Below, piece after piece: positions 44,640-54,099 of a stretch of 64,000 nt of DNA. How positions within the stretch are numbered: the first letter of the stretch is position 1; every line of letters begins with the position of its first letter. The stretch comes from Trichobilharzia szidati. Lineage: Eukaryota; Platyhelminthes; Trematoda; Strigeidida; Schistosomatidae. The position numbers and the translations under genes were made by a program. The notes below the pieces were generated by a model. That model worked only from the letters and a program-made list of their open reading frames with translations, was not told where the DNA came from and made no database searches. The stretch covers positions 28,714,977 through 28,778,976 of the forward strand of contig OX235271.1 of NCBI GenBank assembly GCA_944472155.2. Reading direction: 5' to 3'.

Positions 44640-44990
44640 TAAGTGGCAGGAGGATACCAGCCACCATAATGATGGAACCAGATACTCGCTGTGATCTCGT
44701 GGCAGAATTTTCATTAATAGAGAAGATTTGAAGCTCACGTGGATGATTTTTATTTGGTGTGTGTTCTCTGAGCTGGTTGTGATTTAATTGCGAAACCTTT
44801 GTTGTCCTTCTAGACAACAACTTCAGAATTTGTTTCAATTCTTTTCTTGAAGCTGAAGCCGTTATGCAAAGATTAGAATTAATAGCCCTACACATAATTA
44901 AACCAAACATCTGGGTACGTTATGTCGATGATACATTCGTAAAAATTAAAAGAAATGACTTGGAATACACTTATACCAGTAGTGAGACAT
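44640..44990 (+). pseudogene. Penelope-like RT fragment
   Basis: At about 44848-44985 (+) one frame reads EAEAVMQRLELIALHIIKPN and IWVRYVDDTFVKIKRNDLEY. Y-V-D-D-T-F with the preceding 'W-R' is the RT catalytic motif in the Penelope style. The piece is about 45 codons long and is cut by sequence before LINE-P at 45030. To its left lies a stem-loop (44775-44840) like that at 42340-42460. Confidence 0.65.
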
Positions 44991-45029
44991 AATCAGAGGG
45001 TTTAACTATCAGATACTTCCAAGAATACC

Positions 45030-45525
45030 CTATAGCTTCCCAGTGAAACATAGGGCTTCAACAGCACTTCTCTATTTCATCCTGTACTCTGCAGTCGTAC
45101 TTTGGCTGGCTTTACGATTGCCCATAAATGCTCATTCCTTCTGTATACAATCTCTTCCATACCACCCTCAAATGCCCAACTCATCGTTTTTCATTCAAGT
45201 TCCAATGAAGCAACGGCCTGGCACGTGATGTCACTCAAAGGTCCCTTCACAGCGTGTGTCTGATCCAACTACATTTCCTTCGGAATATTTGTTGGCAAAG
45301 AGGATCTTAGTTGGTTCGTTTCTAGAGTTTCCTATTGCCTTAACCTTTCCGTACGGCCATCTTATCTTCATTACAGAGTCAGCGAAGGTAACTGTTGGTG
45401 AAAATCTGAAGCCTGTTGTGAATGGTTTTAGTGACACGCACTCCAAGTCTCTGACCCATATAGATAAACACCGACTTGACATTAGTGTTAAGAATGGGAT
45501 TTTTCATATCCAATAAAATTCTATT
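45030..45525 (-). mobile_element. LINE-P 3' fragment
   Basis: The tail complement (ccagtgaaacatagggcttc) is at the left. Minus frames give LFANKYSE-, IRWPYGKVK- and NPILNTNVK-like remnants. Old copy. Confidence 0.7.
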
Positions 45526-45653
45526 ATTCTTCCATATTACTATTCTTTCTTCCTGATACTTCTGTTTATTACCTCTCTTTTAAGCCTCTCTTCTCTCGCT
45601 TTGTGTGATACAGCACTTCTGTGCAAAGCTCTACATTGAAACCAATCAGTCTT
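45526..45653 (+). mobile_element. LINE-K1 3' UTR end
   Basis: The block ttcttccatattactattct, cttctctcgctttgtgtgat and cacttctgtgcaaagctcta equals the K1 3' end at 59090-59225. Confidence 0.65.
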
Positions 45654-45870
45654 TTTTTTTCCTTCACGTTCCCCAGTGGAACATAGGGCTTCAAGCTTGT
45701 GGCTTGAAGCTTCTGTAGCAGTGTTTATTTTTACAGGATGGGGTTGCTAGCCAGCCTCATGCCCAACCTTTCCTCTTCACCAGCATTATTTCTGGCGTAG
45801 CGAGGTGCGTCGACCATGTGCATGGTCGGCGAGCGTCCTAACCGCTGTGCCACCGACGCACAATCAGTCT
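45644..45870 (-). mobile_element. SINE-C1 insertion, 10-bp TSD
   Basis: The direct repeat caatcagtct is at 45644-45653 and 45861-45870. The minus-sense insert (207 bp) starts at the tRNA-like head (tgcgtcggtggcacagcggt) and ends with the LINE-P-like tail and an A-run. The head has lost its B box (deletion between gcatggtcga and cgcacctcgc). It sits at the end of a LINE-K1. Confidence 0.9.
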
Positions 45871-46009
45871 GTTAAGAATGTGAATCTTTTTCCTTATGCT
45901 GACTGCAGCATTTCTTCAAAATCAATAAATCAAAAGTGTAGCCAACATTCCCTTTGAATACTAAAAAAATAAAAACACTCTGTATGCTTTCATAATCTTT
46001 CTTTTTTAG

Positions 46010-46253
46010 CTTGGCGCTTATGATGAAGGTATGGAGATATGGGGTGGTGAAAATATTGAATTATCTTTTCGTGTATGGCAATGTGGCGGTGAACTGCTGA
46101 TTGATCCATGCAGTCGTGTTGGACATGTGTTTCGCAAATCATCACCGTACACTTGGCCTGGTGGTGTTAGTAATATATTGTACAAAAATTTCGTACGAAC
46201 TGCTCTAGTCTGGTTGGATCAGTATAGTCGATTCTATTTTATGATGAATCCGT
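46010..46253 (+). CDS. GALNT: GALNT internal exon with W-G-G-E-N motif
   Basis: Acceptor tttttttag before 46010, donor GTAAGT from 46254. It joins in phase 0 to read [40 protein letters not shown] and [25 protein letters not shown] (46040-46054) is the Gal/GalNAc-transferase motif of the family. C-S-R-V-G-H-V-F-R contains the His that completes the Mn2+ site. The exon ends FMMNP plus one base (phase 1). The rest of the catalytic domain and the ricin-type lectin domain were not found up to 64000, so this intron exceeds 17.7 kb. Confidence 0.96.
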
Positions 46254-46343
46254 GTAAGTTGTGAAATAATAATAATGTGTTTGAGAAGAAAAAAGTGATT
46301 ACTTCTTTTATTTCATTATTGAAAGTTTCGAATAAAAAAAAGT

Positions 46344-46704
46344 AATTGGCTCATTAGTTAGAGAACCATTGGAAAACCTGGGAGTACTGGACAGCTGTTT
46401 CGTCCTAGTTTGGGACTCTTCAGCAGTACGCACCCACCGTCGTGAATTGGCAGAAGTTAGAATTTATGGGACATTGGATCAGGTCCCAGTGGCTTAATGG
46501 TATACGAGCTCGCCTTGTAACCAGAAGGTCCTGGGTCCGAATCCCGGCGAATGCGTACTGCTGGAGAGTCCCAAACTAGGACAAAACAGCTGTCCAGTAC
46601 TCCTTGCAGGTTTTCCAATGGTTCTCTAACTAATGTCAGCTCATGATGAAATCCTGTAACCAATCAACCAACTCCCTACAAACCAACACTTGAATTGGCT
46701 CATT
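46344..46704 (+). mobile_element. SINE-B fold-back insertion, 12-bp TSD
   Basis: The direct repeat aattggctcatt is at 46344-46355 and 46693-46704. The insert (337 bp) starts with an 84-bp inverted piece (46356-46439) holding an intact hammerhead on the minus strand. A forward unit follows from tcgtgaattggcagaag to the full tail (ctacaaaccaacacttg). The forward copy has A box tggcttaatgg, B box ggtccgaatcc and a ribozyme spoiled at two core sites (ctggaga; aaaa instead of gaaa). Confidence 0.92.
46384..46429 (-). ncRNA. Hammerhead ribozyme in SINE-B (perfect consensus)
   Basis: On the minus strand: stem I gtactg (46429-46424) with cagtac (46389-46384), core ctgaaga (46423-46417), stem II gtcc/ggac with loop caaacta, gaaa (46401-46398), and stem III acag/ctgt as a perfect loopless palindrome. 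Cleavage is predicted after gtc at 46390. No invariant base is changed. It lies in the inverted arm of the fold-back. Confidence 0.88.
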
Positions 46705-46729
46705 GTTATGTCTCTCGTGAAACAGTTTA

Positions 46730-47188
46730 TATTCAGATGCGTGATACTATATATACTACTGAGTGATTGATATCAGTAGTTGGATACCGTGACTCACATC
46801 AAACCAGCAGTGCTTGCTAGCTAGCCAGACTATCGAAAAGGTCTAAACCCCCTGTCTATAGACGTTTCGATCGTTTACGAATTGCGAATGTCATCCAAAG
46901 TATATTATCACTTCGCCCAAGTAATCAGCCAGAATTCCGGTAGCTTCAGCTGATTGAGCTCTTTGAGCTGAGCCGAACAGAATGCGCCGCAGATAAGCTT
47001 GTCCTCAAACGTGCGAGACGACCGCCCGGTGTTCAGATTACTTTGTTGAGCTGGTTAGCTGGTAAGCATTACTGCTTGATGTGAGTGGTAGTATCCAACT
47101 ACTCATAACAAGCAATCAGTAGTATATGCATTTATGCATGCATTTATGTCTGCTTATTGCTTGCTATTTTTGGCATCAGGCAGATCAG

Positions 47189-47233
<45 letters not shown>

Positions 47234-47340
47234 CTGAACAGTTTCGATCCCCAGAGGAAACTGTAGTGAGATTTCACTTGAAATTGTGTAAACTGCAAAT
47301 TACGAATTTGATCCCGTTTATATTCGTTGACCTGATTATT
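46730..47340 (+). repeat. Repeat H, copy 4 (most complete)
   Basis: It runs from gatactatatatactactga through the complementary blocks to ccccagaggaaactgtagtg and tgcaaattacgaatttgatc. An (AT) run at 47194-47230 lies inside it. Confidence 0.7.
47194..47230. repeat. (AT)n microsatellite
   Basis: About 18 perfect AT units inside repeat H; the other copies lack it. Confidence 0.95.
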
Positions 47341-47634
47341 CATCTATTGCTAGTACAACCTGTTGTTTTTATATTGATTTTTAAATTTTATCTTTATTCA
47401 CATGCATATGCATTGTAAGTTGATTTGAGTTCCGTTCCCCCAGGAAATTTCGCGTGTTCTTTGTATTTTCTCTTTCTGAGATTTTTACACCATTCAAGTT
47501 GTATTAGTTTTCGTGGTTGTTCACGTCATTTGGTAAGAATGGATGTATTTCATGTCCTTTAATCTGTAGTTTGTGTTCATGAGTACAAAGATGAAGAGTA
47601 CGTCGCCGCTAGAGTTTTCTGAATTCTACACAAT
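47341..47634. other. Unassigned sequence
   Basis: No exon or repeat recognised. Confidence 0.45.
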
Positions 47635-47803
47635 ATATTCCTTAGATATAAGAATAAAACTTGGGCACTGTGGTAGAGTGTAATTCCATTATGGGTAAAT
47701 TTTATTTTGATAGAGTCTCACAGTGTTATACAGTAATATTACTGTATAACACTGTGAGACTTTATCAAAATAAAATTTACCCATAATGGAATATTCCTTA
47801 GAT
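47635..47803. mobile_element. 143-bp insertion made mainly of a 110-bp palindrome
   Basis: The direct repeat atattccttagat is at 47635-47647 and 47791-47803. Inside, 47683-47792 is an inverted repeat with 55-bp arms, no spacer (centre 47737/47738) and one mismatch (near 47713/47762). The arm resembles the left end of repeat F copy 2 (24256-24312). A 35-bp single-copy segment precedes the palindrome. Confidence 0.85.
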
Positions 47804-47849
47804 GACGTCGGTTTTCTTTCACGTGTTAGTTTCCTCGGATTTCATCTTA

Positions 47850-48170
47850 GGCCGCGAAATGATATCATTTAGAGAATCATTGGAAAATCAGGGAGTACTA
47901 GACAGATGTTTTGTCTGAGTTTGTGAGTCCTCATCAGTGTGCACCCACTGGGGTTCGAACCCGAGAAATTCAAGTTACAAGGCGAGCTCATAGACCATTC
48001 AGCCAGTGGGACGGAATCCAATGCTCCATGAATTCTTTCCCCTATCTGTGACTGCCATTCGACGTCATTGACGAGTATTTGTCCTCACACCCAACTTGGT
48101 AGACCACACTGGTCACGACTTCCTACTAGAACTTCAGGGAATTTCATCCCGTCGTTAGTCACTAGTTTTT
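47850..48170 (-). repeat. SINE-B copy
   Basis: Minus-sense full unit: 'agagaatcattggaaaa', ribozyme relic (agatgttttgtctgagttt, gagtcctcatcagtgtgc), B box (ggttcgaacc, 47949-47958), A box and head (cctcacacccaacttgg). Confidence 0.75.
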
Positions 48171-48535
48171 TTATCTTCTCTTGTGGTTGGGTTTTTCGGC
48201 TTACAAAGTATGAATTGAAGAGACCATTATTGGTTTGTCAGTGACTTCTATTCCGAAAGGTTTCAATATTCGGAAGCGTTTCGTGTGCTTTGTATTGTAT
48301 TGGAATTACTAATTTATCTATATAACCGGTAACCCTGTGAATGATTGGAAGTATGTTGTTATGCTTCTATTTCTTACTTTAATTTTTTTGTATTCATTAA
48401 GATATTGAGTCATCATGGAATGAGATATGTGAATTTACTATCCTTGAAGAGGTAAATATTAGCTAAGTTAGAAATAAATTATATATACTGGCGATTATAA
48501 AGCCGTAAATCGAACCGCTCAAGAGACCATCACAT
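48171..48535. other. Unassigned AT-rich sequence
   Basis: No gene or repeat recognised. Confidence 0.5.
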
Positions 48536-48539
48536 GTCT

Positions 48540-48725
48540 GCATTTGCTTCCTCAGTAGCCTAGTGGGTAACACTTTGATGCATAAAACGATGAGCACTCG
48601 GTTTAGATCTTGACAGAAATAGCATCATTCAGTAGGATGCAGACACATCTAGCTGACGAGCCACAAATAGCACTGAACTCATATGATGAATTTCATTGGT
48701 GGCGGCCACCAATAAAGTAATTGTT
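48540..48725 (+). repeat. Degenerate SINE-A copy
   Basis: A box (agcctagtgggtaac), a weak B box and a ribozyme relic (catctagctgacgagccac, aaatagcactgaac) in SINE-A order. The core ctgacga is kept, but stem II and the GAAA box are changed. Confidence 0.6.
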
Positions 48726-48949
48726 TCCTTTATTGAAGTGTTATACCTTTTCTTACGTTCCTATTATTTCATTTAAGTATTACTCCATTTTGTTTGCTTT
48801 CTGTTTGTTTACTATTTTGATGTGTATCAATTTGAACTTATTATCTGCCTATCTATGTGACTATCGTTCATAATTTTTACAGAATTTATATGTTTAGTCT
48901 TCAAGATGCTTTAAATCACCAAGTTTGCATGCTTTTCCGTGACGTACAC

Positions 48950-49680
48950 TGTCTGTCTGTCTGTTTTCAACATAGAAATTTGTGCTGATGTGCAGCAGTT
49001 TAAGTCGCCACACTCTATGTAACACACAAAGCAAGATAAGAGAGTAGAAGAAATACATAATAGAGACAGTAGACAGGGATATGAGACAAAGGAATAGTAA
49101 TAACGAAGAACAAAACAGTTTCATTGGAAATCATAAGTCACAGGAGTGGATGCATCTGCGCCAGCTATTGAGAACGAGGACTTTGATCCATATCACCAAT
49201 CGTCTCCAGCCTTCATTGGTTTTCACCATCCAAAGGACCCCAACCAGGAAGCCAGTCTTCAACTTCCTACGTGGCTAGCTTAAGCTAACTGTTATGGATT
49301 TAATTGACTGATAAAGACGTGTTTTAGTTTGACTTCAACTGGCCCTTTTCCAACCTGACCCAATGTCATCTAGCATTGCCTGTCGGTCGACGAAAGCGAT
49401 GCCTAGAGGTGCATGAGTAGCACATTTTCTAAGCATCTCAGTCGATGTAGCTTCACAGCCTCGTCTATTGATTTCCCCTCCCACCTACCTAGCACTCGTC
49501 TGAAGCCTAACCTCAATATTGCTCACCTTATTTTACCACTTCACACAGGAGATACCACAAAGGCACCTATGATCAAAGACAGCTAGTCTTTTCATGTCTT
49601 CCGCTCTCAATGGCTAGGTCTCGCTCACAGCCATAAAGGAGGACAGAACGAACTGCTGACCAGTACACACACCCCCTTGG
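48950..49680 (-). mobile_element. LINE-K1 3' fragment
   Basis: It aligns with 12390-13080 block by block: aaatttgtgctgatgtgcag, cacaggagtggatgcatctg, gcctcgtctattgatttccc and cagccataaaggaggacaga. The copy stops where the RT would begin. Confidence 0.8.
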
Positions 49681-50350
49681 TCGATAGACAGACGTACACA
49701 GCGTGGTAGAAATGATTCCATTGGGAATTGAAATCTGTATTTAGTCCCTCTATGAATAAAAGCCTATGGTTATACATCTTTGGGCATGTATACTAGCGAC
49801 TTTTGTCTACGAATCAGCCACTCACTGGTGGTATCACAAAGAGAGATGTGAATCTTATCCACTTGATGATCGGGAAGTCTGTTAATAAAGTATGCAGTCT
49901 GTTTACTAACTCAAGCGATAAAGAAAAACGGTTTATTTCATTATCTTTCTCTTCAGATTAGTAGCTACAGTAGATATTTGGTCAGCAACTTGAGTAGGTG
50001 TAAGGTGTTCTTATCTCCTGTCGAGTTTTTATCTGATTTCGCTATTGTGAACTTTGATTGTTATTCTTCTTCTTCTAATTTTCTTGAGATGGAGGTGCTC
50101 TTCATCACTTGTCTAACTGTACAATAGGGATTGTTATATCAGAGTAGAAAACGACATCGACAAAAATAAGACAATATCAGGGTCAAAGTAGAAGGCTGAA
50201 ATCACCGGAATCTTGTGGCTGTCCTAACAGTCACGATGAAAATAGCTTCATATTTATTTTCCTATTATCAAACACACAGTTAGGGCTGATTCAAAGAAAC
50301 TAAAATAGATTGGTATTATTTATAAGCTTCTGTCACTTTTATCCTCTTGT
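49681..50350. other. Unassigned intron sequence
   Basis: About 0.7 kb; no exon, RT fragment or SINE box recognised. Confidence 0.5.
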
Positions 50351-50354
50351 TGAC

Positions 50355-50742
50355 ATTTATATCCTCTTTAATTGGTGGATGGTGACTAGCAGTGGAATCC
50401 AGGATGCGCATTTAGTCCTGTTTGGGACTCGTCGTCAACTGGATGTACCTGCACTTCCCAGTGAGTGATGATGTTCCCACCGAGGCTCTAACCCAGTGCC
50501 CATGGTGGGAACATCATCACTCACTGAGAAATGCAGGTACATCCAGATGACGAGTCCCAGATAGGACGAAATGCGCATCCTGGATTCCACTGCTAGCACC
50601 ATCCACCAATTAAATACTAATTAAATGCTCAGACATCGTCGAAGCATCTGCTCAAGAAGCCGACATGTCAACCTGAGACCAAGCACTTCGGTCCAATCAA
50701 TCGACGGAAAAATCCAAAAATTCAATTAAATTTATATCCTCT
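50355..50742. mobile_element. SINE-A fold-back insertion, 13-bp TSD
   Basis: The direct repeat atttatatcctct is at 50355-50367 and 50730-50742. The insert begins ttaattggtggatgg and ends ttcaattaa, the same two ends as 8402-8968. The arms are shorter (about 135 and 110 bp) and the centre is deleted (junction near 50503-50507). The plus arm has a ribozyme at 50541-50586: stem I atccag/ctggat, stem II gtcc/ggac, gaaa kept, stem III atgc/gcat loopless, but the core reads atgacga (first C changed). Confidence 0.9.
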
Positions 50743-50789
50743 GTTAAAATTTATGGAATGATAAATTACTTAGGGTTTTTCAAGAGTTG

Positions 50790-51060
50790 CTTTCTAGAGA
50801 TTTGATTGATTTCACGTGTGATCCGGAACTGACTCCAGGCGGAGAAACACTGAAAATCACGCAGTATTGATGAATAACCCTTTCGTCCTTCCTCGAGACT
50901 CTTCGTTAGTGCGCACCCATGCCCCCCCTACTGAGGTCACAAGCGGAGCTCATAAATCGTTCAGCCACTGGGATAGAATCCAACAGTTCATGCATTCCAG
51001 CTTCCCAGTTTTACTCACCGAGAAGTACGCTGACAACAGACACACTTCGCTAGTATGATT
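50790..51060 (-). repeat. Old SINE-B copy
   Basis: Minus-sense tail (agatttgattgatttcacg), 'ggagaaacactgaaaatcac', ribozyme relic and A-box region are recognisable. Confidence 0.55.
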
Positions 51061-51119
51061 GTCTTCAGGTTTACTATAAGTTAATAGTTAGCTGAATTAC
51101 AGACGTGTGATCAATGTAA

Positions 51120-51340
51120 AAAGGAGTCCCTAATCACATACTTGATCCGAGTTCGACTCCTAGTCGATGAACTCCCACATCTTACCTAGCTTACTAATCA
51201 AGTACTGAAAAGAAGTGAGGTTTTGGACATGAGGCTAACAGCTTCCTTTTCCCTTAAAAGTACAACACCATCGTCACTGAAACTTCAGAGCCTGAAGTCC
51301 TATGTTCCACTCAGAATGGAAAGGAATGAATAAATACATC
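51120..51340 (+). repeat. SINE-C1 copy
   Basis: B box (gagttcgactcct, about 51150), body (cttacctagcttactaatca, gacatgaggctaacagct) and LINE-P-like tail (tcctatgttccactcagaat). The head's 5' half is diverged. Confidence 0.7.
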
Positions 51341-51584
51341 TGGGAAACGGTAGAATTCAAACCAGCAGTCTCCATCCAGGTTACTAATCTGGCACTCTAT
51401 ACCATCTCCGCTAATAACGTTTTCACTCCACCGCAATCACCACAGGGTATCTATCAACCGTGGTTTGAATCCTGTTGCGTTACCCATATTTTCATTTCAT
51501 TTTCATTTACCACTCACGCTATATCACTGTCACATTACTGATATATATGACTATCTCACGTGGTCTCACTATTGACAAGCAATG

Positions 51585-52270
51585 TTAGAGTTGACTGTGA
51601 CGAAACCAAAAAAAATGACATCAATCCATGAAGTGTTTGACAGTTGGATCGAAGCAGGCATCCACGTAGGAAAATGTAGACTGCCTGGTTCGCTCCTGAG
51701 GATGCTCAGAACTGATGGCTATAGACGACTATTGGTGAATATGCCTCAAAATCGTTGTCAGTGGCTCACATGCATTCACTCTTTTTGATCACCCAGATCC
51801 GTTAAACTCTCATATTTCTCCATGTTATTATTCCTTCTCAAGTATTGGTTTTGTAGGGATTTTTTGTTTGATTGGTTGGAAGACATTGCGAAATGGACGC
51901 ACTATGTCGTGAATTGGCAGAAGTTAGAATTCAAGAACCATTGGATCGGGTCCCAGTGGCTCAATGATCTACGAGTTCGCCTTGTAGCCAGAAGGTCCTG
52001 GGTTCGAACCCCGGTGGGCGCGTACTGATGAGGAGTCCCAAACTAGGACGAAACAGCTGTCCAGTACTCCCAGGTTTTCCAGTGGTTCTCTAACTGATGT
52101 CAGCTCATTATGAAATTATTCTTTCTCCCGTGCATTCTCGTTTATTATAGTTCTTTTGAATTTTTTTTCTCATCTCTGCTTTCTCTACTTTTGTGTACTA
52201 TATATATATATATGGAGTGAGAAAAGTTAAGCTGGTGCACTTCTATGCTAAAAGTCAGTGAACAAGTCTC
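51585..52270 (+). mobile_element. LINE-K1 3' fragment split by SINE-B
   Basis: K1 C-terminal region (actgcctggttcgctcctga, aatcgttgtcagtggctcac) and the first part of the 3' UTR lie to 51839. The 3' UTR resumes at 52115 (attattctttctcccgtgca) and ends about 52265. Confidence 0.8.
51827..52127 (-). mobile_element. SINE-B twin-primed insertion, 13-bp TSD
   Basis: A near-perfect direct repeat (attattccttctc / attattctttctc) is at 51827-51839 and 52115-52127. The first 36 bp of the insert are the complete SINE tail in minus sense. The rest is plus-sense, from aagacattgcg to cattatgaa. The two pieces adjoin on the RNA without overlap, which is the textbook twin-priming product. A box, B box (ggttcgaacc) and ribozyme (gtactgatgaggagtcc, ggacgaaac) are present; the core's first C is changed to A. 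Confidence 0.85.
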
Positions 52271-52845
52271 AACACCACCACCACCACGCGTGTGCATGCA
52301 TGTTTAAGAATGTTATCGATTAATTCACAATTTATGGAATTGACCGGAAAACTATGTAGTGAATCAAATAAGGTGAATGTGTATACAAAGAAAAACAAAG
52401 AAGAAGAAGGAAAAGAAGAAGAGGAATGTGGTAGAAGTCTGCTGAGATGCACAGTAAAAAAAATAATCGATATTGTGTAAGAATGAGAAAATATGTGGAC
52501 AGCTGTTTAGTCTTTGTTTGACTCAATGTTTACCACCAAGAATTTAGTATACTTCTATCATTGCTTTTAATTATTTGTAGTTGATTAAACTGTAATGACC
52601 GACATTTATCACCACTCGTTTTTTTCTTCTTTTTGGTTGTTACTGCTTTTATTATTACTGGGGAATAAAAATCATACAAGCACTGAATTACTAAGATAGG
52701 AAAGGTGTTTCTCAGTGGAACACAAATGGCAAATATTATCTCATCTCGAACATTTTGATGTTTCTCAGGATTTTGTTTAATTTCAGTTGAAATCCAAAGA
52801 AAATCTTAAATAATTGACTATTAAATCTCTCGCTCATTAGTGACT
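52271..52845. other. Unassigned intron sequence
   Basis: A purine-rich gaagaagaagg run is near 52396-52425. No exon recognised. Confidence 0.45.
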
Positions 52846-52849
52846 AGCT

Positions 52850-53100
52850 TTCGGATGCATGTCTTGAAGTTCTGACAAGAAGCTATGGCCAGTGAGCCGT
52901 CTACCATGTTGGATGTAAGGTGGATTTTCATTGTCAATTTTCCACGAGTTCATGGCTGAATGATCGGACGGCAAGTTCATGAATATTCACTGTTGAAGAG
53001 TTCCATATTAAAACTAAATGACTGTTTAACGATCTTTGGTGTTAAATGCCTCTTAAACTGATATCCTGTCATGATGAAATCTGCATTGAAACACTTGAAA
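52850..53100 (+). repeat. Decayed SINE-B copy
   Basis: Head (cattagtgactagctttcg), a ribozyme relic (cactgttgaagagttccata) and tail region in SINE-B order. A and B boxes are not readable. Confidence 0.5.
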
Positions 53101-53169
53101 ATATCAAAATTCGGTGTGAACGGAAAGTATTCCTTTCATTGGATTGTCTTCAGGTTGTTACAGTTGTAA

Positions 53170-53890
53170 AATAAGATAGTGTTGATTTGCAGGGAATTGA
53201 TTAGTCGTAGATTTGATCACAAGGCGATATGAGTTAGAGAACCATTGGAAAATCAGGGAGTACTGGACAGCTGTTTTGTCTGAGTTTGTGAGTCCTCATC
53301 AGTGTGCACCCACTGGGGTTCGAACCCGAGACATTCAAATTACAAGGCGAGCCTGTAGACCATCCAGCCACTGAGGCGCGATGTATTAGCCAGTGTATTC
53401 CAATTTCTGCCAATTCTCTGTGTTGCTAGGGGACGTCATCGGCGGAAACTAATCACACCTCTGCATTTGAACACGTGATAGTTTGATGCTCACTGGCGAC
53501 TGAGTCTGTTCACGAGGTTACCTGGTTTTCTAGTGAGAATTCGTATCTTGCGTGATCTACCAAGTCAAGGAACAGATCGGTTGATTACCTATAACATTGC
53601 CTGACGGCTACGCTATATATGTATATATATACATATATATATATATATATCGCATATTGACAGAGTTTGGAATTCACTAGCCATTGGATCGAGTGCCATT
53701 GATTGAGTTGTTTACAAGCTCGCCTTGTGACTGAAAGGTACAGGGTTCGATCACCAGTGGGTGGACACTGCTGAATAGTTCGAAAATAAAATGAAACAGT
53801 TGTCCAGCACTTCCCGGTGGTTTTCAGTGGCTCTCCAACTTAATTCATCAAACTCGAAATCAATGAAATTACTACAAACCAACACTTGGA
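53170..53890. repeat. SINE-B head-to-head pair
   Basis: A minus-sense unit (53175-53460; B box ggttcgaacc) faces a plus-sense unit (53490-53885; B box ggttcgatca, tail actacaaaccaacacttgg). Both have complete tails at the outer ends, so they may be two insertions or one symmetrical fold-back. An AT run lies at 53616-53651. No duplication found. Confidence 0.7.
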
Positions 53891-53894
53891 GGCA

Positions 53895-54060
53895 CTTCAT
53901 CGGGAAATCGGAGTTGGCTGGCAGTGGAATACAGAATGCGCGTTTCTTCCTAGTTTGCGACTATTAAATAGTGCTTACTCATATCTCCACCAGGCATCAA
54001 ACCCAGAACTTCTAGCTCACGAGACCACCCGTCGATTATTTAGTCACTCGTGTAGGATTC
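53895..54060 (-). repeat. Degenerate SINE-A copy
   Basis: ggctggcagtggaatacaga, gcgtttcttcctagtttgcg and the A-box region read as minus-sense SINE-A. Confidence 0.55.
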
Positions 54061-54099
54061 AGTGACCCGTATATCTGATGATATTCACTGATAGCTTTG

